Part shown: positions 20,172 to 32,109 of the stretch, piece after piece
Layout of the letters: every line of letters starts with the position of its first letter
Position numbering within the stretch: position 1 is the first letter of the stretch
NCBI GenBank assembly: GCA_903839855.1
Contig: CAIMEB010000243.1
Location: 1-45,849 of the forward strand
From: an uncultured Methylococcaceae bacterium
Lineage (GTDB): Bacteria; Pseudomonadota; Gammaproteobacteria; Methylococcales; Methylomonadaceae
Length of the DNA: 45,849 nt
Reading direction: 5' to 3'
Position numbers and translations under genes: made by a program
Notes under the pieces: generated by a model
The model's input: only the letters and a program-made list of their open reading frames with translations
Told to the model about the DNA's origin: nothing
The model's database searches: none

Positions 20172-21080
20172 TCACTTGGTAGATTTCTTTGCTTCTTTTT
20201 TTGCCGCCTTTTCAGCTCGAATAATAGCCAGCTCAACTAACTCTTCTTCCATCATTGCTGGGGTTTCAAGCGTCAGTCGTCCTATCATGCCGGCACGCAA
20301 TTCTGCTAATAGAATTTTTGAGACTCGATCAGCATCCACATGACCTCCGCCTTTTAGGCAACCCCGACTTTTACCAATCGCGGCTATTAAAGCTTGTTCT
20401 GATGCAGGTAATTCTTGTAGTTGATAACGTGCTTTTACTTGTTCAGGATACTGTTGCAATAAAAACTCCGCTGCAAAATAGGCAATTTGCTCATGATCAA
20501 TCGCTGTATCTTTAATGGCACCCGTCGTAGCAAGCCGAAATCCACTGTTTTTATTATCTACATTCGCCCATAATACCCCCGGCGTATCCATTAAGACAAT
20601 ACCATTATCAATTGCTATTCGTTGCTGCATTTTTGTAATAGCAGGTTCATTGCCTGTTTTAGCGATCATTCTACCGGCTAATATATTAATCAATGTTGAT
20701 TTGCCCACATTAGGTATACCCACAATAAGAGCATTGATCAATCGCCCTCCAAGAGCTTTATCAGGCAACATCTTATGACACAAATCCGCAAGTTGGCGTA
20801 TTTTGTCAGGATGCTCAGCGGTTACTGCCAGGGTTTTAACTCCCTGCTCTTGCTCCAAATAGGTTTGCCATTGTTGGGTTTTTTCTGGATCAGCCAGATC
20901 GCTCTTACTGAGTATTTTAATACAGGGCTTATCACCTCTAAGAGTCGCTAACATGGGATTTTGACTACTGAAGGGAATACGTGCATCAAGCACTTCAATC
21001 ACCACATCAATTTGATGCAACGTTTGTTTAATCTCTTTGCTGGCCTTGTGCATGTGACCGGGGTACCACTGAATAAGCAT
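20172..21080 (-). CDS. Ribosome biogenesis GTPase YlqF/RbgA family
   Basis: IQWYPGHMHKASKEI; circularly permuted GTPase motifs (SKSDLAD, GIPNVGKSTLIN, DTPGVLW). Confidence 0.94.
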   Translation of the reverse strand: MLIQWYPGHMHKASKEIKQTLHQIDVVIEVLDARIPFSSQNPMLATLRGDKPCIKILSKSDLADPEKTQQWQTYLEQEQGVKTLAVTAEHPDKIRQLADLCHKMLPDKALGGRLINALIVGIPNVGKSTLINILAGRMIAKTGNEPAITKMQQRIAIDNGIVLMDTPGVLWANVDNKNSGFRLATTGAIKDTAIDHEQIAYFAAEFLLQQYPEQVKARYQLQELPASEQALIAAIGKSRGCLKGGGHVDADRVSKILLAELRAGMIGRLTLETPAMMEEELVELAIIRAEKAAKKEAKKSTK

Positions 21081-21187
21081 AATTTAATAATTGAGTAAGT
21101 AAAAATAACAAGTATGCGTAAAATACGCTGAGGTTTTAACAGACACCTTAGCAGATTGGCACCTTTTAAAGTAGAGAATTTAATATA

Positions 21188-21793
21188 ATGAAAGAGATAT
21201 TAGTATCAAGTAGTTTCTATGCTTATCTATCCAGACTTCGCTGGATTAAACGTTGGGGACTTAAACGTAATGCCCATGAAGAAAATGTCATGGAACACAG
21301 TTGGGAGGTTTCCGTGATTGCTCATACCCTTGCGCTTATCAAAAACCGCTATTACAACGGCACGGTCGATGCCAATGCCATTGCAACTGCTGCTCTTTAT
21401 CATGATATTACCGAAGTGATCACGGGTGATCTACCCACCCCCATTAAATATCATTCCTCAGCCATTAAAGAAGCCTATAAACAAATTGAACATCAAGCAG
21501 AATTAGAATTACTGGCTCTGCTTCCCCAAGAATTACAAACTGATTTTGCAGCTTTAATCAACCATGAGCAACTGCCCGAAGAGCATGTCAAAATTATCAA
21601 AGCGGCAGACAAAATATCCGCGTATTTGAAATGCCAAGCTGAACTAAAAGCCGGTAATACTGAATTCGAAATTGCTGCGGAACAAATCGCCTTAGCTATC
21701 GGTGAGTCAAATCAATCTGAAGTGATATTCTTCATGCAAGCCTTTGTGCCCAGTTGTGGCTTAACCCTGGATGGTCTAATGAAAATCAATTAA
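21188..21793 (+). CDS. yfbR: 5'-deoxynucleotidase YfbR (HD domain)
   Basis: SRLRWIKRWGLKRNAHEENVMEHSWEVSVIAHTLALI; LYHDITEVITGDLPTPIKYH. Confidence 0.96.
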   Translation: MKEILVSSSFYAYLSRLRWIKRWGLKRNAHEENVMEHSWEVSVIAHTLALIKNRYYNGTVDANAIATAALYHDITEVITGDLPTPIKYHSSAIKEAYKQIEHQAELELLALLPQELQTDFAALINHEQLPEEHVKIIKAADKISAYLKCQAELKAGNTEFEIAAEQIALAIGESNQSEVIFFMQAFVPSCGLTLDGLMKIN

Positions 21794-23214
21794 GGCATCA
21801 AACTTAATCCATATAAACTCAAGTTATCTAACAGGGCATTCTGCTCAGGATGTGTTTCACGTAGGGCTTTTATGCGCGCTTGATAGGCTTCAAAAGTAAT
21901 GCTTCCACCGTCTTGCTGACCTGTTAAGCGGTTTTTACAAAAATCAGTCCAACGCACTTGTTCTACCTGAGTTAAGGTTTCGGGGTAGTTTCGGGCTTTG
22001 TATCTAAATAACATTTCAGGCAAACGCTTATCCGTGAATCTAAATGTCGCTTTGGTTAGTTTAGCCGATGGTGTCATTCTAATTTTAGCAAATGCGTGCT
22101 TATCAGTGTCAGAAAAAAATCCACCGCTATAAAGGGTTAAATCAGGATCAGAACTGGATTCACCATATTCCTTATTTAAAAAAACTTCAGCGACCTTTTT
22201 ATCTAAATGAATGAAAGCTTTAATTTGTTCGTTATGAGAAAGACACTTTGCCACATCAAGAGCTAAACGTTGCTGATCTTCTTGCCTAAGCACATTCAAT
22301 GGTGCTAAGACTGGACATTTATTAATATGTACTGTCTTTAGGGGTATTCTTTTTATTCCATCAGGCAACTTTTCCGTGCGGGTAAAAATACGTTGCTGAA
22401 TCTCTGGTACGGATAACGTTAATAAAGCTTCTGGATCAACTGATAAATCATAAACAAGCACCCCGTTAGTATTGGTGGGATGTTTACACACAGGTACGAC
22501 TATAGCTAATGAGCTTTTAGCCGTACCGTATTGACCTGAAATATGTACGAGCGGTTTAAAACTACCCAGTTGCAGTAATTCAAGTACCTTGGTTTTATGG
22601 CGATGCGCCATTAAATACTGAAGCAGTTTAGGTTGGGCTTGTTTAATTAATTTGGCAACATTGATAGTTGCAACCACATCCGATAACGCATCATGAGCTG
22701 ATTCATGGGCGATATTATTCACAATGGTGAGTTGATCCAGCCTGATATTAGCGATACCCTGTTCATCAACGGGCCAATGTATACCCTCCGGTCGTAGCGC
22801 CCTTGCTGCCCTGACGACATCAATAATATCCCAACGAGAATTTCCATTTTGCCATTCTCTGGCATAAGGATCATAAAAGTTTCGGTATAAACAATGACGA
22901 GTTATTTCATCATCAAAACGCAAGGTGTTATAACCTAATGTACAGGTATGAGGTTGAGCCATCTGCTTATTTATCTGGGCGATGAATTCGGCTTCACAGA
23001 CCCCTTTTTGATAAGCAAGCTGCGGACTAATACCGGTGATTAAACAGGCATCTGGATTAGGTAAGTAATCGGATGTCGGTTTGCAGAAGATAACCAACGG
23101 CTCGTCAATAATATTAAAATTCTCATCCGTCCTAAGTCCTGCAAATTGAACAGGGCGATCACGTTGAGGATCAATGCCGAAGGTTTCGTAATCGTGCCAA
23201 TAATATGTTTGCAT
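21790..23214 (-). CDS. sbcB: Exodeoxyribonuclease I
   Basis: YYWHDYETFGIDPQRDRPVQFAGLRTDENFNII; GYNTLRFDDEITRHCLYRNFYDPYAREW. Confidence 0.97.
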   Translation of the reverse strand: MQTYYWHDYETFGIDPQRDRPVQFAGLRTDENFNIIDEPLVIFCKPTSDYLPNPDACLITGISPQLAYQKGVCEAEFIAQINKQMAQPHTCTLGYNTLRFDDEITRHCLYRNFYDPYAREWQNGNSRWDIIDVVRAARALRPEGIHWPVDEQGIANIRLDQLTIVNNIAHESAHDALSDVVATINVAKLIKQAQPKLLQYLMAHRHKTKVLELLQLGSFKPLVHISGQYGTAKSSLAIVVPVCKHPTNTNGVLVYDLSVDPEALLTLSVPEIQQRIFTRTEKLPDGIKRIPLKTVHINKCPVLAPLNVLRQEDQQRLALDVAKCLSHNEQIKAFIHLDKKVAEVFLNKEYGESSSDPDLTLYSGGFFSDTDKHAFAKIRMTPSAKLTKATFRFTDKRLPEMLFRYKARNYPETLTQVEQVRWTDFCKNRLTGQQDGGSITFEAYQARIKALRETHPEQNALLDNLSLYGLSLMP

Positions 23215-23230
23215 TCAGTCTTAACGCAAC

Positions 23231-23422
23231 TTACCCTTGATTTAACTGTGCTTCAGCATCCATCTTTTTTCTTTTGTCGCATTTCTCAACGCAGACACAT
23301 TCCGCTTTACTCATACCACCACCACAAGAGCCTTTAATGGCGCGTCTGCCAAAGATGACACCGATTGCCATAATAGCAATAACGACTAACATCACTACAA
23401 ACGTAATTAAAAAATAAGTCAT
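23231..23422 (-). CDS. nqrM: Na+-NQR maturation protein NqrM (DUF539)
   Basis: MxIGVIFGRRAIKGSCGGGMSKAECVCVEKCDKRKK Cys-rich motif. Confidence 0.93.
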   Translation of the reverse strand: MTYFLITFVVMLVVIAIMAIGVIFGRRAIKGSCGGGMSKAECVCVEKCDKRKKMDAEAQLNQG

Positions 23423-23479
23423 GATTTTATCCTCAATAGTCGGTATCTGTGAGTATTATTTCAAATCACTGATAACAAA

Positions 23480-23513
23480 AAAACGAAGAATAGACTGAGC
23501 TATTCCTCGTTTT
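23480..23513. terminator. Hairpin between nqrF and nqrM
   Basis: AAAACGAAGAATAG ACTGAG CTATTCCTCGTTTT with A/T tracts both sides. Confidence 0.7.
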
Positions 23514-23529
23514 ATTTTTTCTTAAATTA

Positions 23530-23558
23530 CCTCTTAAACAAGCTATTTGTTTAAGAGG
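23530..23558 (-). terminator. Second hairpin immediately after nqrF
   Basis: CCTCTTAAACA AGCTATT TGTTTAAGAGG perfect stem. Confidence 0.55.
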
Positions 23559-23574
23559 TAGGCTTCAGATTTCA

Positions 23575-24795
23575 TTAACCGCCGAAATCGTCCAACATGA
23601 TGTTTTCTGGCTCTACACCATTTGCTAACAACATGTTAATAACCGATGTATTCATGATTGGAGGTCCACACATGTAGAATTCACAATCTTCTGGGGCTGG
23701 ATGGTTTTTAATAAACTCTTCAAACAATACATTGTGAATGAAGCCTTTATAACCGTCCCAATTATCATCCGGTAATGGATCTGATAAGGCTACATGCCAT
23801 TCAAAGTTATCGTTCTCTTTAGCTAACATATCGAAATCTTCTACATAGAACATTTCACGTTTACTACGAGCACCGTACCAGAAAGTCATTTTACGTTTAG
23901 ATTTCAATCGACGTAATTGGTCAAAGATATGTGAACGCATCGGTGCCATACCCGCACCACCGCCCACGAATACCATTTCTGCATCCGTCTCTTTAGCATA
24001 AAACTCACCGTAAGGTCCAGATACGATACATTTATCGCCGGGTTTTAAATTAAAGATAAATGAAGACATAATGCCTGGCGGAACAGTATCTGGAGCACCT
24101 GGAGGCGGTGTCGCAATACGTACGTTAAGCATAATTTCTTTTTCTTCAGGATAACTCGCCATTGAGTAAGCACGCAAAGCAGGTTCTTTAACGTCTGATA
24201 CATAACGCCATAAGTTAAATTTATCCCAATCTTCGTGAAAACGTTCTTCAATGTTAAAGTCACTGTATTTAGCAACGTGTGCAGGACATTCAATCTGAAT
24301 ATAACCACCGGCACGGTAGTTAATTTCTTCACCCGCAGGCAATTCAAGTACCAACTCTTTAATAAAAGTAGCTACGTTATGATTTGACTTAACGGTACAT
24401 TCCCATTTCTTAACACCAAACACATCGTCTTCGACTTCAATGTTCATATTGTGTTTGACAGACACCTGACATGAAAGACGCTCACCATGAGCTGCTTCAC
24501 GTTTAGTGATATGGCTTAATTCAGTCGGTAATATTTCTCCACCACCTGAATGTATTTTTACTTTACATTGCCCACAAGTACCACCGCCACCACAAGCAGA
24601 TGATACAAACAAACCATTATCAGCCAAGGCAGTTAATAATTTAGATCCTACAGGCACATGAATTTTCTTTTCATCATTGATCAGGATCTCAACATCGCCT
24701 TCAGCGACCAATTTGCTCTTCGCACCGATGATAACGAATACCAGCGCGATCACAAAAGCCGTGAAAATAATGATCCCTAATAGAATTTCCAGCAT
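23575..24795 (-). CDS. nqrF: Na+-translocating NADH:quinone reductase subunit F
   Basis: 2Fe-2S motif [20 protein letters not shown] domains [21 protein letters not shown]. Confidence 0.97.
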   Translation of the reverse strand: MLEILLGIIIFTAFVIALVFVIIGAKSKLVAEGDVEILINDEKKIHVPVGSKLLTALADNGLFVSSACGGGGTCGQCKVKIHSGGGEILPTELSHITKREAAHGERLSCQVSVKHNMNIEVEDDVFGVKKWECTVKSNHNVATFIKELVLELPAGEEINYRAGGYIQIECPAHVAKYSDFNIEERFHEDWDKFNLWRYVSDVKEPALRAYSMASYPEEKEIMLNVRIATPPPGAPDTVPPGIMSSFIFNLKPGDKCIVSGPYGEFYAKETDAEMVFVGGGAGMAPMRSHIFDQLRRLKSKRKMTFWYGARSKREMFYVEDFDMLAKENDNFEWHVALSDPLPDDNWDGYKGFIHNVLFEEFIKNHPAPEDCEFYMCGPPIMNTSVINMLLANGVEPENIMLDDFGG

Positions 24796-24807
24796 TACCT
24801 TACCTTC

Positions 24808-25416
24808 TTAAAGTTGGATTCCAGAGAAAGCCATGAAGCCAAGTGACATCAGACCCGCAGTAATAAAAGTAATGCCCAAACCTTGTAAACCGGCTGGAAT
24901 ATCACTGTATTTAAGTTTTTCGCGAACACCTGCCATGACTGTAATAGCCAATGCCCAGCCCAAGCCACTGCCTACGCCGTAAGTAACACTTTCACCGAAA
25001 TTATAATCACGCTCAATCATAAACAAACTACCACCTAGAATAGCGCAGTTTACTGTGATTAAGGGTAAAAACACACCTAAAGCATGATACAAAGCAGGAA
25101 AGAATTTATCTAAAATCATTTCCAGAATTTGTACCAAAGCAGCGATCATACCGATACAACTTAATAAGGCCAAAAAGCTTAAATCAACCCCTGTTATACC
25201 TATCCAAGACAATGCGTCTTCTTTTAATAATGCATGGTAAACAATATTGTTAGCCGGTACAGTAATGGCTTGTACCACCATCACAGCAACCCCTAAACCC
25301 ATAGCAGTAGAAATCTTCTTTGATACCGCGATGAAAGTACACATGCCCAAAAAGAAAGACAAGGCAAGGTTTTCAATAAAGACAGCCTTTACAAATAAAC
25401 TGATATAAGCTTCCAT
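24808..25416 (-). CDS. nqrE: Na+-NQR subunit E
   Basis: [34 protein letters not shown]. Confidence 0.97.
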   Translation of the reverse strand: MEAYISLFVKAVFIENLALSFFLGMCTFIAVSKKISTAMGLGVAVMVVQAITVPANNIVYHALLKEDALSWIGITGVDLSFLALLSCIGMIAALVQILEMILDKFFPALYHALGVFLPLITVNCAILGGSLFMIERDYNFGESVTYGVGSGLGWALAITVMAGVREKLKYSDIPAGLQGLGITFITAGLMSLGFMAFSGIQL

Positions 25417-26096
25417 TAGTGATGCCCTCCTTCACCATGAGCAATCGACAAAATCTTAAATTCTACTTTTTCAGCTTGACTGGGTTTCCATTGACGAACA
25501 CCCCAAATAATCAGGCCAATAATAAAGAAGGCACTAGGAGGCAATAACATCAGACCGTTTGGATCATACCATCCGCCATCTTTAGTTAATTTAAAGACTT
25601 CAATGCCCAATAATTTACCAGACCCTAAAGTTTCCCTAAAGAAAGCCACGATAATCAATATCAAGCTATAGCCTAAACCATTACCGATACCGTCCATGAA
25701 ACTTTCCAAAGGTGGATTTTTCATCGCATAACCTTCAGCACGACCCATAACGATACAGTTAGTAATAATCAAACCAACGAATACTGATAACTGTTTACTC
25801 ACATCATAAGCAAACGCTTTTAAGATTTGATCCACCACAATTACCAATGAAGCAATAATAGTCATTTGCACAATAATACGAATACTGCTTGGAATATGGT
25901 TTCTAATCGCACTAATGGCCGCACTTGAAAACGCTGTAACCAAAGTCAAAGCCAACGCCATAATCAGCGAAGTAGACATTTGTGATGTTACCGCTAATGC
26001 AGAACAAATACCCAATACTTGTAGCGTGATTGGATTATCATTAACCAATGGTGTGGTTAATACTTTTTTTGTTTCATCATTTAAAATTGCACTCAT
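25416..26096 (-). CDS. nqrD: Na+-NQR subunit D
   Basis: [48 protein letters not shown]. Confidence 0.97.
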   Translation of the reverse strand: MSAILNDETKKVLTTPLVNDNPITLQVLGICSALAVTSQMSTSLIMALALTLVTAFSSAAISAIRNHIPSSIRIIVQMTIIASLVIVVDQILKAFAYDVSKQLSVFVGLIITNCIVMGRAEGYAMKNPPLESFMDGIGNGLGYSLILIIVAFFRETLGSGKLLGIEVFKLTKDGGWYDPNGLMLLPPSAFFIIGLIIWGVRQWKPSQAEKVEFKILSIAHGEGGHH

Positions 26097-27019
26097 GATT
26101 TCACCCCTTTAACCGTTCTTACTTTTTTCAAATACGGTGCAAAGCCTTCATTACTGGTCCAATATCTAACCAGATTAGTCACACCGGTACTGGTTAAGGT
26201 CGCACCTGCAAGACCATCAACCTGGTATTGAGAACCAGGTTTAGTAGTATCGACTGACCCTTTAATCAAACTTAACGCTGGCTCACCAATATCCGCCTCA
26301 CCAATCATACCTTTATCTAAAGCAGGCTGATCAGTTTCAGCATAGACCTTTTTACCTTTCCATAAAGCACGCCAGTTTGGATTAACAACTTCACCACCTA
26401 GCCCCGGCGTTTCTTGTTGATCATAAAAGTTGATACTTTGAACCGTTTGACCATCTGCCTCTAAAGATAAAAAGCCGTATAAAGTTGACCATAAGCCATA
26501 ACCGTTAATTGGCAGAATAATTGATTTAACTTCTCCGCCTTCTTTTACTAAAAATACTTTAGCGTATTTAGCTTTGACACGGATATGTGCAATATCTTTA
26601 TCTTTTGGGATTAAAATACTTTGAGCTGGATCTTTAGCTGCTTTACGTTGATCATATTCGTCAGCATTAATACCATCGACATAATCCCCGGTTTCTAAAT
26701 CAACCAGTTTAGATTCAATCTTTTCAGAAAATGCCGCATTAATATCTGCACCTTCTTCCAATAAGCCCGCAACGTCCAGAATATTCTTCTTCATGTCGGC
26801 CGCTTTATTATCTACTTGTAACGGTTTTAAAGCGACCGCTGCAAACGATACTAATACCGCACACACAAGACATAAAGACACTGCAATAGCAATTGTTTTT
26901 TCTAAGCTATCATTTCCAAGAGCCAGTACCTTATCTTTATAAATAATGAACTTACGATACTGTTCGTATTGCTCTAATGTAGCATTCAATTTTTCTATGT
27001 GTTTACATTTATTAGGCAT
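26093..27019 (-). CDS. nqrC: Na+-NQR subunit C
   Basis: [54 protein letters not shown] flavinylation region. Confidence 0.95.
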   Translation of the reverse strand: MPNKCKHIEKLNATLEQYEQYRKFIIYKDKVLALGNDSLEKTIAIAVSLCLVCAVLVSFAAVALKPLQVDNKAADMKKNILDVAGLLEEGADINAAFSEKIESKLVDLETGDYVDGINADEYDQRKAAKDPAQSILIPKDKDIAHIRVKAKYAKVFLVKEGGEVKSIILPINGYGLWSTLYGFLSLEADGQTVQSINFYDQQETPGLGGEVVNPNWRALWKGKKVYAETDQPALDKGMIGEADIGEPALSLIKGSVDTTKPGSQYQVDGLAGATLTSTGVTNLVRYWTSNEGFAPYLKKVRTVKGVKS

Positions 27020-28213
27020 TACGCTTCACCCTTCTTCTGATATTAGCCTGAATGACAAAATAATCAATCGTAGGCGCAAACATGTTTGAAAATAGAATTG
27101 CCAACATAATACCTTCAGGGAACGCTGGGTTAACCACTCGAATTAACACGGTCATCCCCCCTACTAAAGCACCAAATACCCAACGACCTGTATTAGTCAT
27201 TGCAGCACTCACTGGATCAGTAGCCATATAAACCATACCAAAGGCAAAGCCGCCAACGGTTAAATGCCAGTACCAAGGCAATGCAAACATAGGATTGGTA
27301 TCGCTACCAATGAAATTAAATAACGTTGATAGAACCACCATGCCAGCAAAAACGCCACCCATAATGCGATAAGACGCAACCCGGGTATACAACAGGAACG
27401 CAGCACCAATCAAAATCGCTAACGTTGAAGTTTCACCCAAACAACCCGGCTCAAAACCAAAGAAGGTTTGTATCCAACTGTAATTAGCGGCATGAACTGC
27501 ATCCAGACCACCGTTTGCAGCCAATCCTAAGGGAGTAGCTCTAGTATAGCCATCCACCGCAACCCAAATTGAATCACCCGTCATTGACGCTGGATAAGCA
27601 AAATATAAAAATGCTCGTCCAGTTAAAGCAGGGTTCAAGAAGTTTTTACCTGTACCACCAAATACTTCTTTGCCGATAACAACGCCAAAAGAAATACCTA
27701 AAGCTACCTGCCACAAAGGCATATCAGGTGGCATAATCAAAGCATACAGCATTGATGAAACCAGAAAGCCTTCATTGACTTCATGACCGCGAACAGTTGC
27801 AAACACTACTTCCCAAATACCACCAATAGCCAAGGTAGTGATATAAATAGGTAAGAAATATAAAGCACCGTGAACCAGGTTAGAAAATGGATTAAGCGTG
27901 TTATATCCGAAAATCATCATCGGAATACTGCGCCAATTTCCTATTTTCTCTAAGCCCATTGATTCCATGGCTAAGTTGGCTTGATAACCAGTGTTATACA
28001 TAGCCATCAGCACACAAAACAAGGTGGCGATTACTACAAAAGTCATCGTTCGTTTCAGGTCATTACCATCACGAACATGCGTTGTACCGCGTGTTACATC
28101 AGCAGGCGTATAAATGAAAGTATCCACCATCTCATAAAGACCGTAATACTTGGCAAACCGACCGCCTTTTGTAAAATGCGGCTCAATACTATCTAATATT
28201 TCTCTAGCCGACA

Positions 28214-28214
<1 letters not shown>
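27012..28214 (-). CDS. nqrB: Na+-NQR subunit B
   Basis: GGRFAKYYGLYEMVDTFIYTP; GGTGKNFLNPALTGRAFLYFAYPASMTGD; MVYMATDPVSAAMTNTGRW. Confidence 0.97.
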
Positions 28215-29665
<1,451 letters not shown>

Positions 29666-29830
29666 TCATAAAATCAATGTTTTCTCAATGCTGGATTTAG
29701 TTATCAATTTTTATCATTACTGACCATAAAGAAAGATAATGACATCTACCAATAGGTCTCTACACATTTCATAATAATCATACAATAACAGGACAAGAAG
29801 ATTAACTTGATTACAAGCTTTATGCAGTCA

Positions 29831-30730
29831 TTAGCGATTAACGATTTCAGTCAATGCTGTTGCAAGGTCTGTGTATTTAAAACTAAAACCTTGGGCTTGT
29901 AAACGCTCGGGCAAAACTCGCTGACTACCCAATATCAGGCCAGACATTTCACCCATTAATAGTCTTAATAGATTAGCCGGGACAGGCAATAAAGCAGGTC
30001 TCTTTAGTGTTTTTGCCAATACCTTAGTAAACGTTGCATTCGTGACAGGATAAGGTGCGGTCGCATTATAAGCACCGGACATTGAGTGATCGGTAATCAT
30101 CCTTTCAGCAATTGAAATCCAATCGTGCAGATGTATCCAGGACATCCATTGTGTTCCATCACCTAAGCGCCCACCCAGACCCAACTGGAAAGGCAATAAC
30201 ATTCGCTTTAATAATCCACCCTCACCCAGTACCAGACCTGTTCTTATTAAACAGACTCTAACCCCCAGTTGCTCGGCATTCTTTGCTGCCAGCTCCCAGT
30301 CTGCACAAAGCTGTTGCGAAAAATCAGCTTTAACCACTGACAGCTCAGTCATAACGGTATCGCCTTGATCACCATAGTAGCCAATAGCAGAACCACTTAT
30401 TAACAGATCTGGTTTAACCGCCATTCGTGCTATATAAGCAACTAATTGTTCAGTCAGATTAATCCGACTATCACGTATCAATTGTTTCCGTGCGTCTGTC
30501 CAGCGGGCATCAAAAATAGGCGCACCTGCTAGATTAATAATAACCTGAAAATGATCATTCGGTGTTAACTCACTTAAAGAACCCAATACATGAACACTCT
30601 CTAAGCCCAACTTTCCAACTGTTTCAGGATGACGCGCTAAAAGCGTCACCTTATAATTTTGACTCACTAAGCGTTTTGATAATGCGCTACCAATAAATCC
30701 AGTACCACCCGTAATTAATATTTTAGTCAT
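29831..30730 (-). CDS. TIGR01777-type epimerase (YfcH family NAD-dependent)
   Basis: MTKILITGGTGFIGSALSKRLV; SGSAIGYYGDQGD; LPVPANLLRLLMGEMSGLILGSQRVLPERLQAQGFSFKY. ORF track starts at 30778, but internal Met at 30730 begins the Rossmann motif. Confidence 0.93.
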   Translation of the reverse strand: MTKILITGGTGFIGSALSKRLVSQNYKVTLLARHPETVGKLGLESVHVLGSLSELTPNDHFQVIINLAGAPIFDARWTDARKQLIRDSRINLTEQLVAYIARMAVKPDLLISGSAIGYYGDQGDTVMTELSVVKADFSQQLCADWELAAKNAEQLGVRVCLIRTGLVLGEGGLLKRMLLPFQLGLGGRLGDGTQWMSWIHLHDWISIAERMITDHSMSGAYNATAPYPVTNATFTKVLAKTLKRPALLPVPANLLRLLMGEMSGLILGSQRVLPERLQAQGFSFKYTDLATALTEIVNR

Positions 30731-30850
30731 AAGAGCCCCACTTATTTCATTAAAACTTATTGTACATGTTTTGTTCAACTATAGTTTGACAAAGTGACAT
30801 ATGAAGGGTAAGTTATCAACTAAGTTATTACTCAATGTCCTCCTCTATAG

Positions 30851-30885
30851 GCCCTCCCTGATTGTTTAAGGGAGGGTCTTTTTTT
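30851..30885 (+). terminator. Intrinsic terminator-like hairpin plus T-run in a divergent intergenic region
   Basis: GCCCTCCCT GATTGTTTA AGGGAGGGT CTTTTTTT. Confidence 0.75.
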
Positions 30886-30914
30886 ATAACATCTATTTAG
30901 CGTAGTTAATTGAT

Positions 30915-31334
30915 ATGAGATTTATAAAAGTAGAAAACTTAAAATACCTGCTGGAAATTAACTTCTACACATCTGTTATTTTACTCTTGGCAGGCAGTTT
31001 CCTATCAGTATCGGATAATTATTCACTGTTTGAGTTTAAGGAAGATCTTTATGGCGCCTTGAATAACAATTTACGTATGATAATGGTCTACTTAGGTATG
31101 ACTGAGCTGGTTATTTTAATATACTGCTTCATTAAAAAAAACTTTCGGTCTATGATATTCGTAGGGTTCTTTTTAATTCTCATGGTTGGATCTATGGAGT
31201 TTTATGGTGAAATAAATACCATTGAAATCGATAGTAATTTCCCGGTTTTCTTTTTCTATACGGGTATATCACACGTCTTATTCGGAGTGATTGAAGATAT
31301 AGTAAAAAACAGTCCTCTAAAAAATACTCAGTAA
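30915..31334 (+). CDS. Hypothetical multi-TM membrane protein
   Basis: 139 aa with about four hydrophobic segments; no family recognised. Confidence 0.6.
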   Translation: MRFIKVENLKYLLEINFYTSVILLLAGSFLSVSDNYSLFEFKEDLYGALNNNLRMIMVYLGMTELVILIYCFIKKNFRSMIFVGFFLILMVGSMEFYGEINTIEIDSNFPVFFFYTGISHVLFGVIEDIVKNSPLKNTQ

Positions 31335-31454
31335 CTCAAAAAATAATCAAACAAGGCCTTTTAATACGACTACCTTGAGAATAAATTCTCTGCACCAGCT
31401 GAAGATATTCGACGAAAATATCTCTTAATTTCATGAAAAATAGGCAATTTTTAT

Positions 31455-31707
31455 ATGATTGATGGTTTTTTTATTTCAGCTTGCACTGGAATAACAAACG
31501 ACTTAACAGCGGTTAGAGATTTCGAAGTTAACAGATACCTGGGTAAATGGTATGAAGTTGCCAGACTTGATCGCTACTTTGAATTAGGCTTTATGGATAT
31601 TATAACGCATTAAGCAATTGCCTAAAAACATTCAGGATACGTTAATTGCAAAGCCAAAAGACTTGGGCTTTACGACCGATAAACTCATCTTTGTCACGCA
31701 AAATTAA
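31455..31707 (+). pseudogene. Disrupted bacterial lipocalin (Blc-like)
   Basis: N-terminal piece CTGITNDLTAVRDFEVNRYLGKWYEVARLDRYFELGFMDIITH*; then in another frame KQLPKNIQDTLIAKPKDLGFTTDKLIFVTQN*, the lipocalin C-terminus. The middle is missing. Confidence 0.85.
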
Positions 31708-31746
31708 CGGACAAGCACTTTTGACAGTCATATTATACTCCACCCT

Positions 31747-32109
31747 TTAACCTGAAATAATAATATTAAACTGTGTCATTAAATTGGCAATATCCTTTCT
31801 GTCAATCACTTGAACAGATAAGCACAAATCAGCAGCGTTTAAGCCCCTATCCATTAAAGATTCTCGTTCGGTATATATATCATCAACATCATACAACGCT
31901 AACGCTTTAAAAATAGTCGCCGTGTCTTTCATATTGCTTTTTTCTGGATGCTGACCCTTCTTTAAATAAAACACCCCATCATCCAGTAATAACACGCCTA
32001 CTTTCTGATCAAAGGCTGCAGTCGTTAAAATAATATCCAACGTTTCTTGCAGATAAATCCCACTGTGAGCGGGTTTACGTAGAACAAACAAATAATGTTT
32101 CATCGCCAC
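31747..32109 (-). CDS. tusC: DsrF/TusC family sulfur-relay protein
   Basis: KHYLFVLRKPAHSGIYLQETLDIILTTAAFDQKVGVLLLDDGVFYL; ORF order TusD-TusC. Confidence 0.85.
   Translation of the reverse strand: MAMKHYLFVLRKPAHSGIYLQETLDIILTTAAFDQKVGVLLLDDGVFYLKKGQHPEKSNMKDTATIFKALALYDVDDIYTERESLMDRGLNAADLCLSVQVIDRKDIANLMTQFNIIISG

Noticed and set aside
23997-24347. 100-aa ORF (24045..24347) overlapping nqrF on the same strand
   Set aside because: Alternate frame inside nqrF; no family features.
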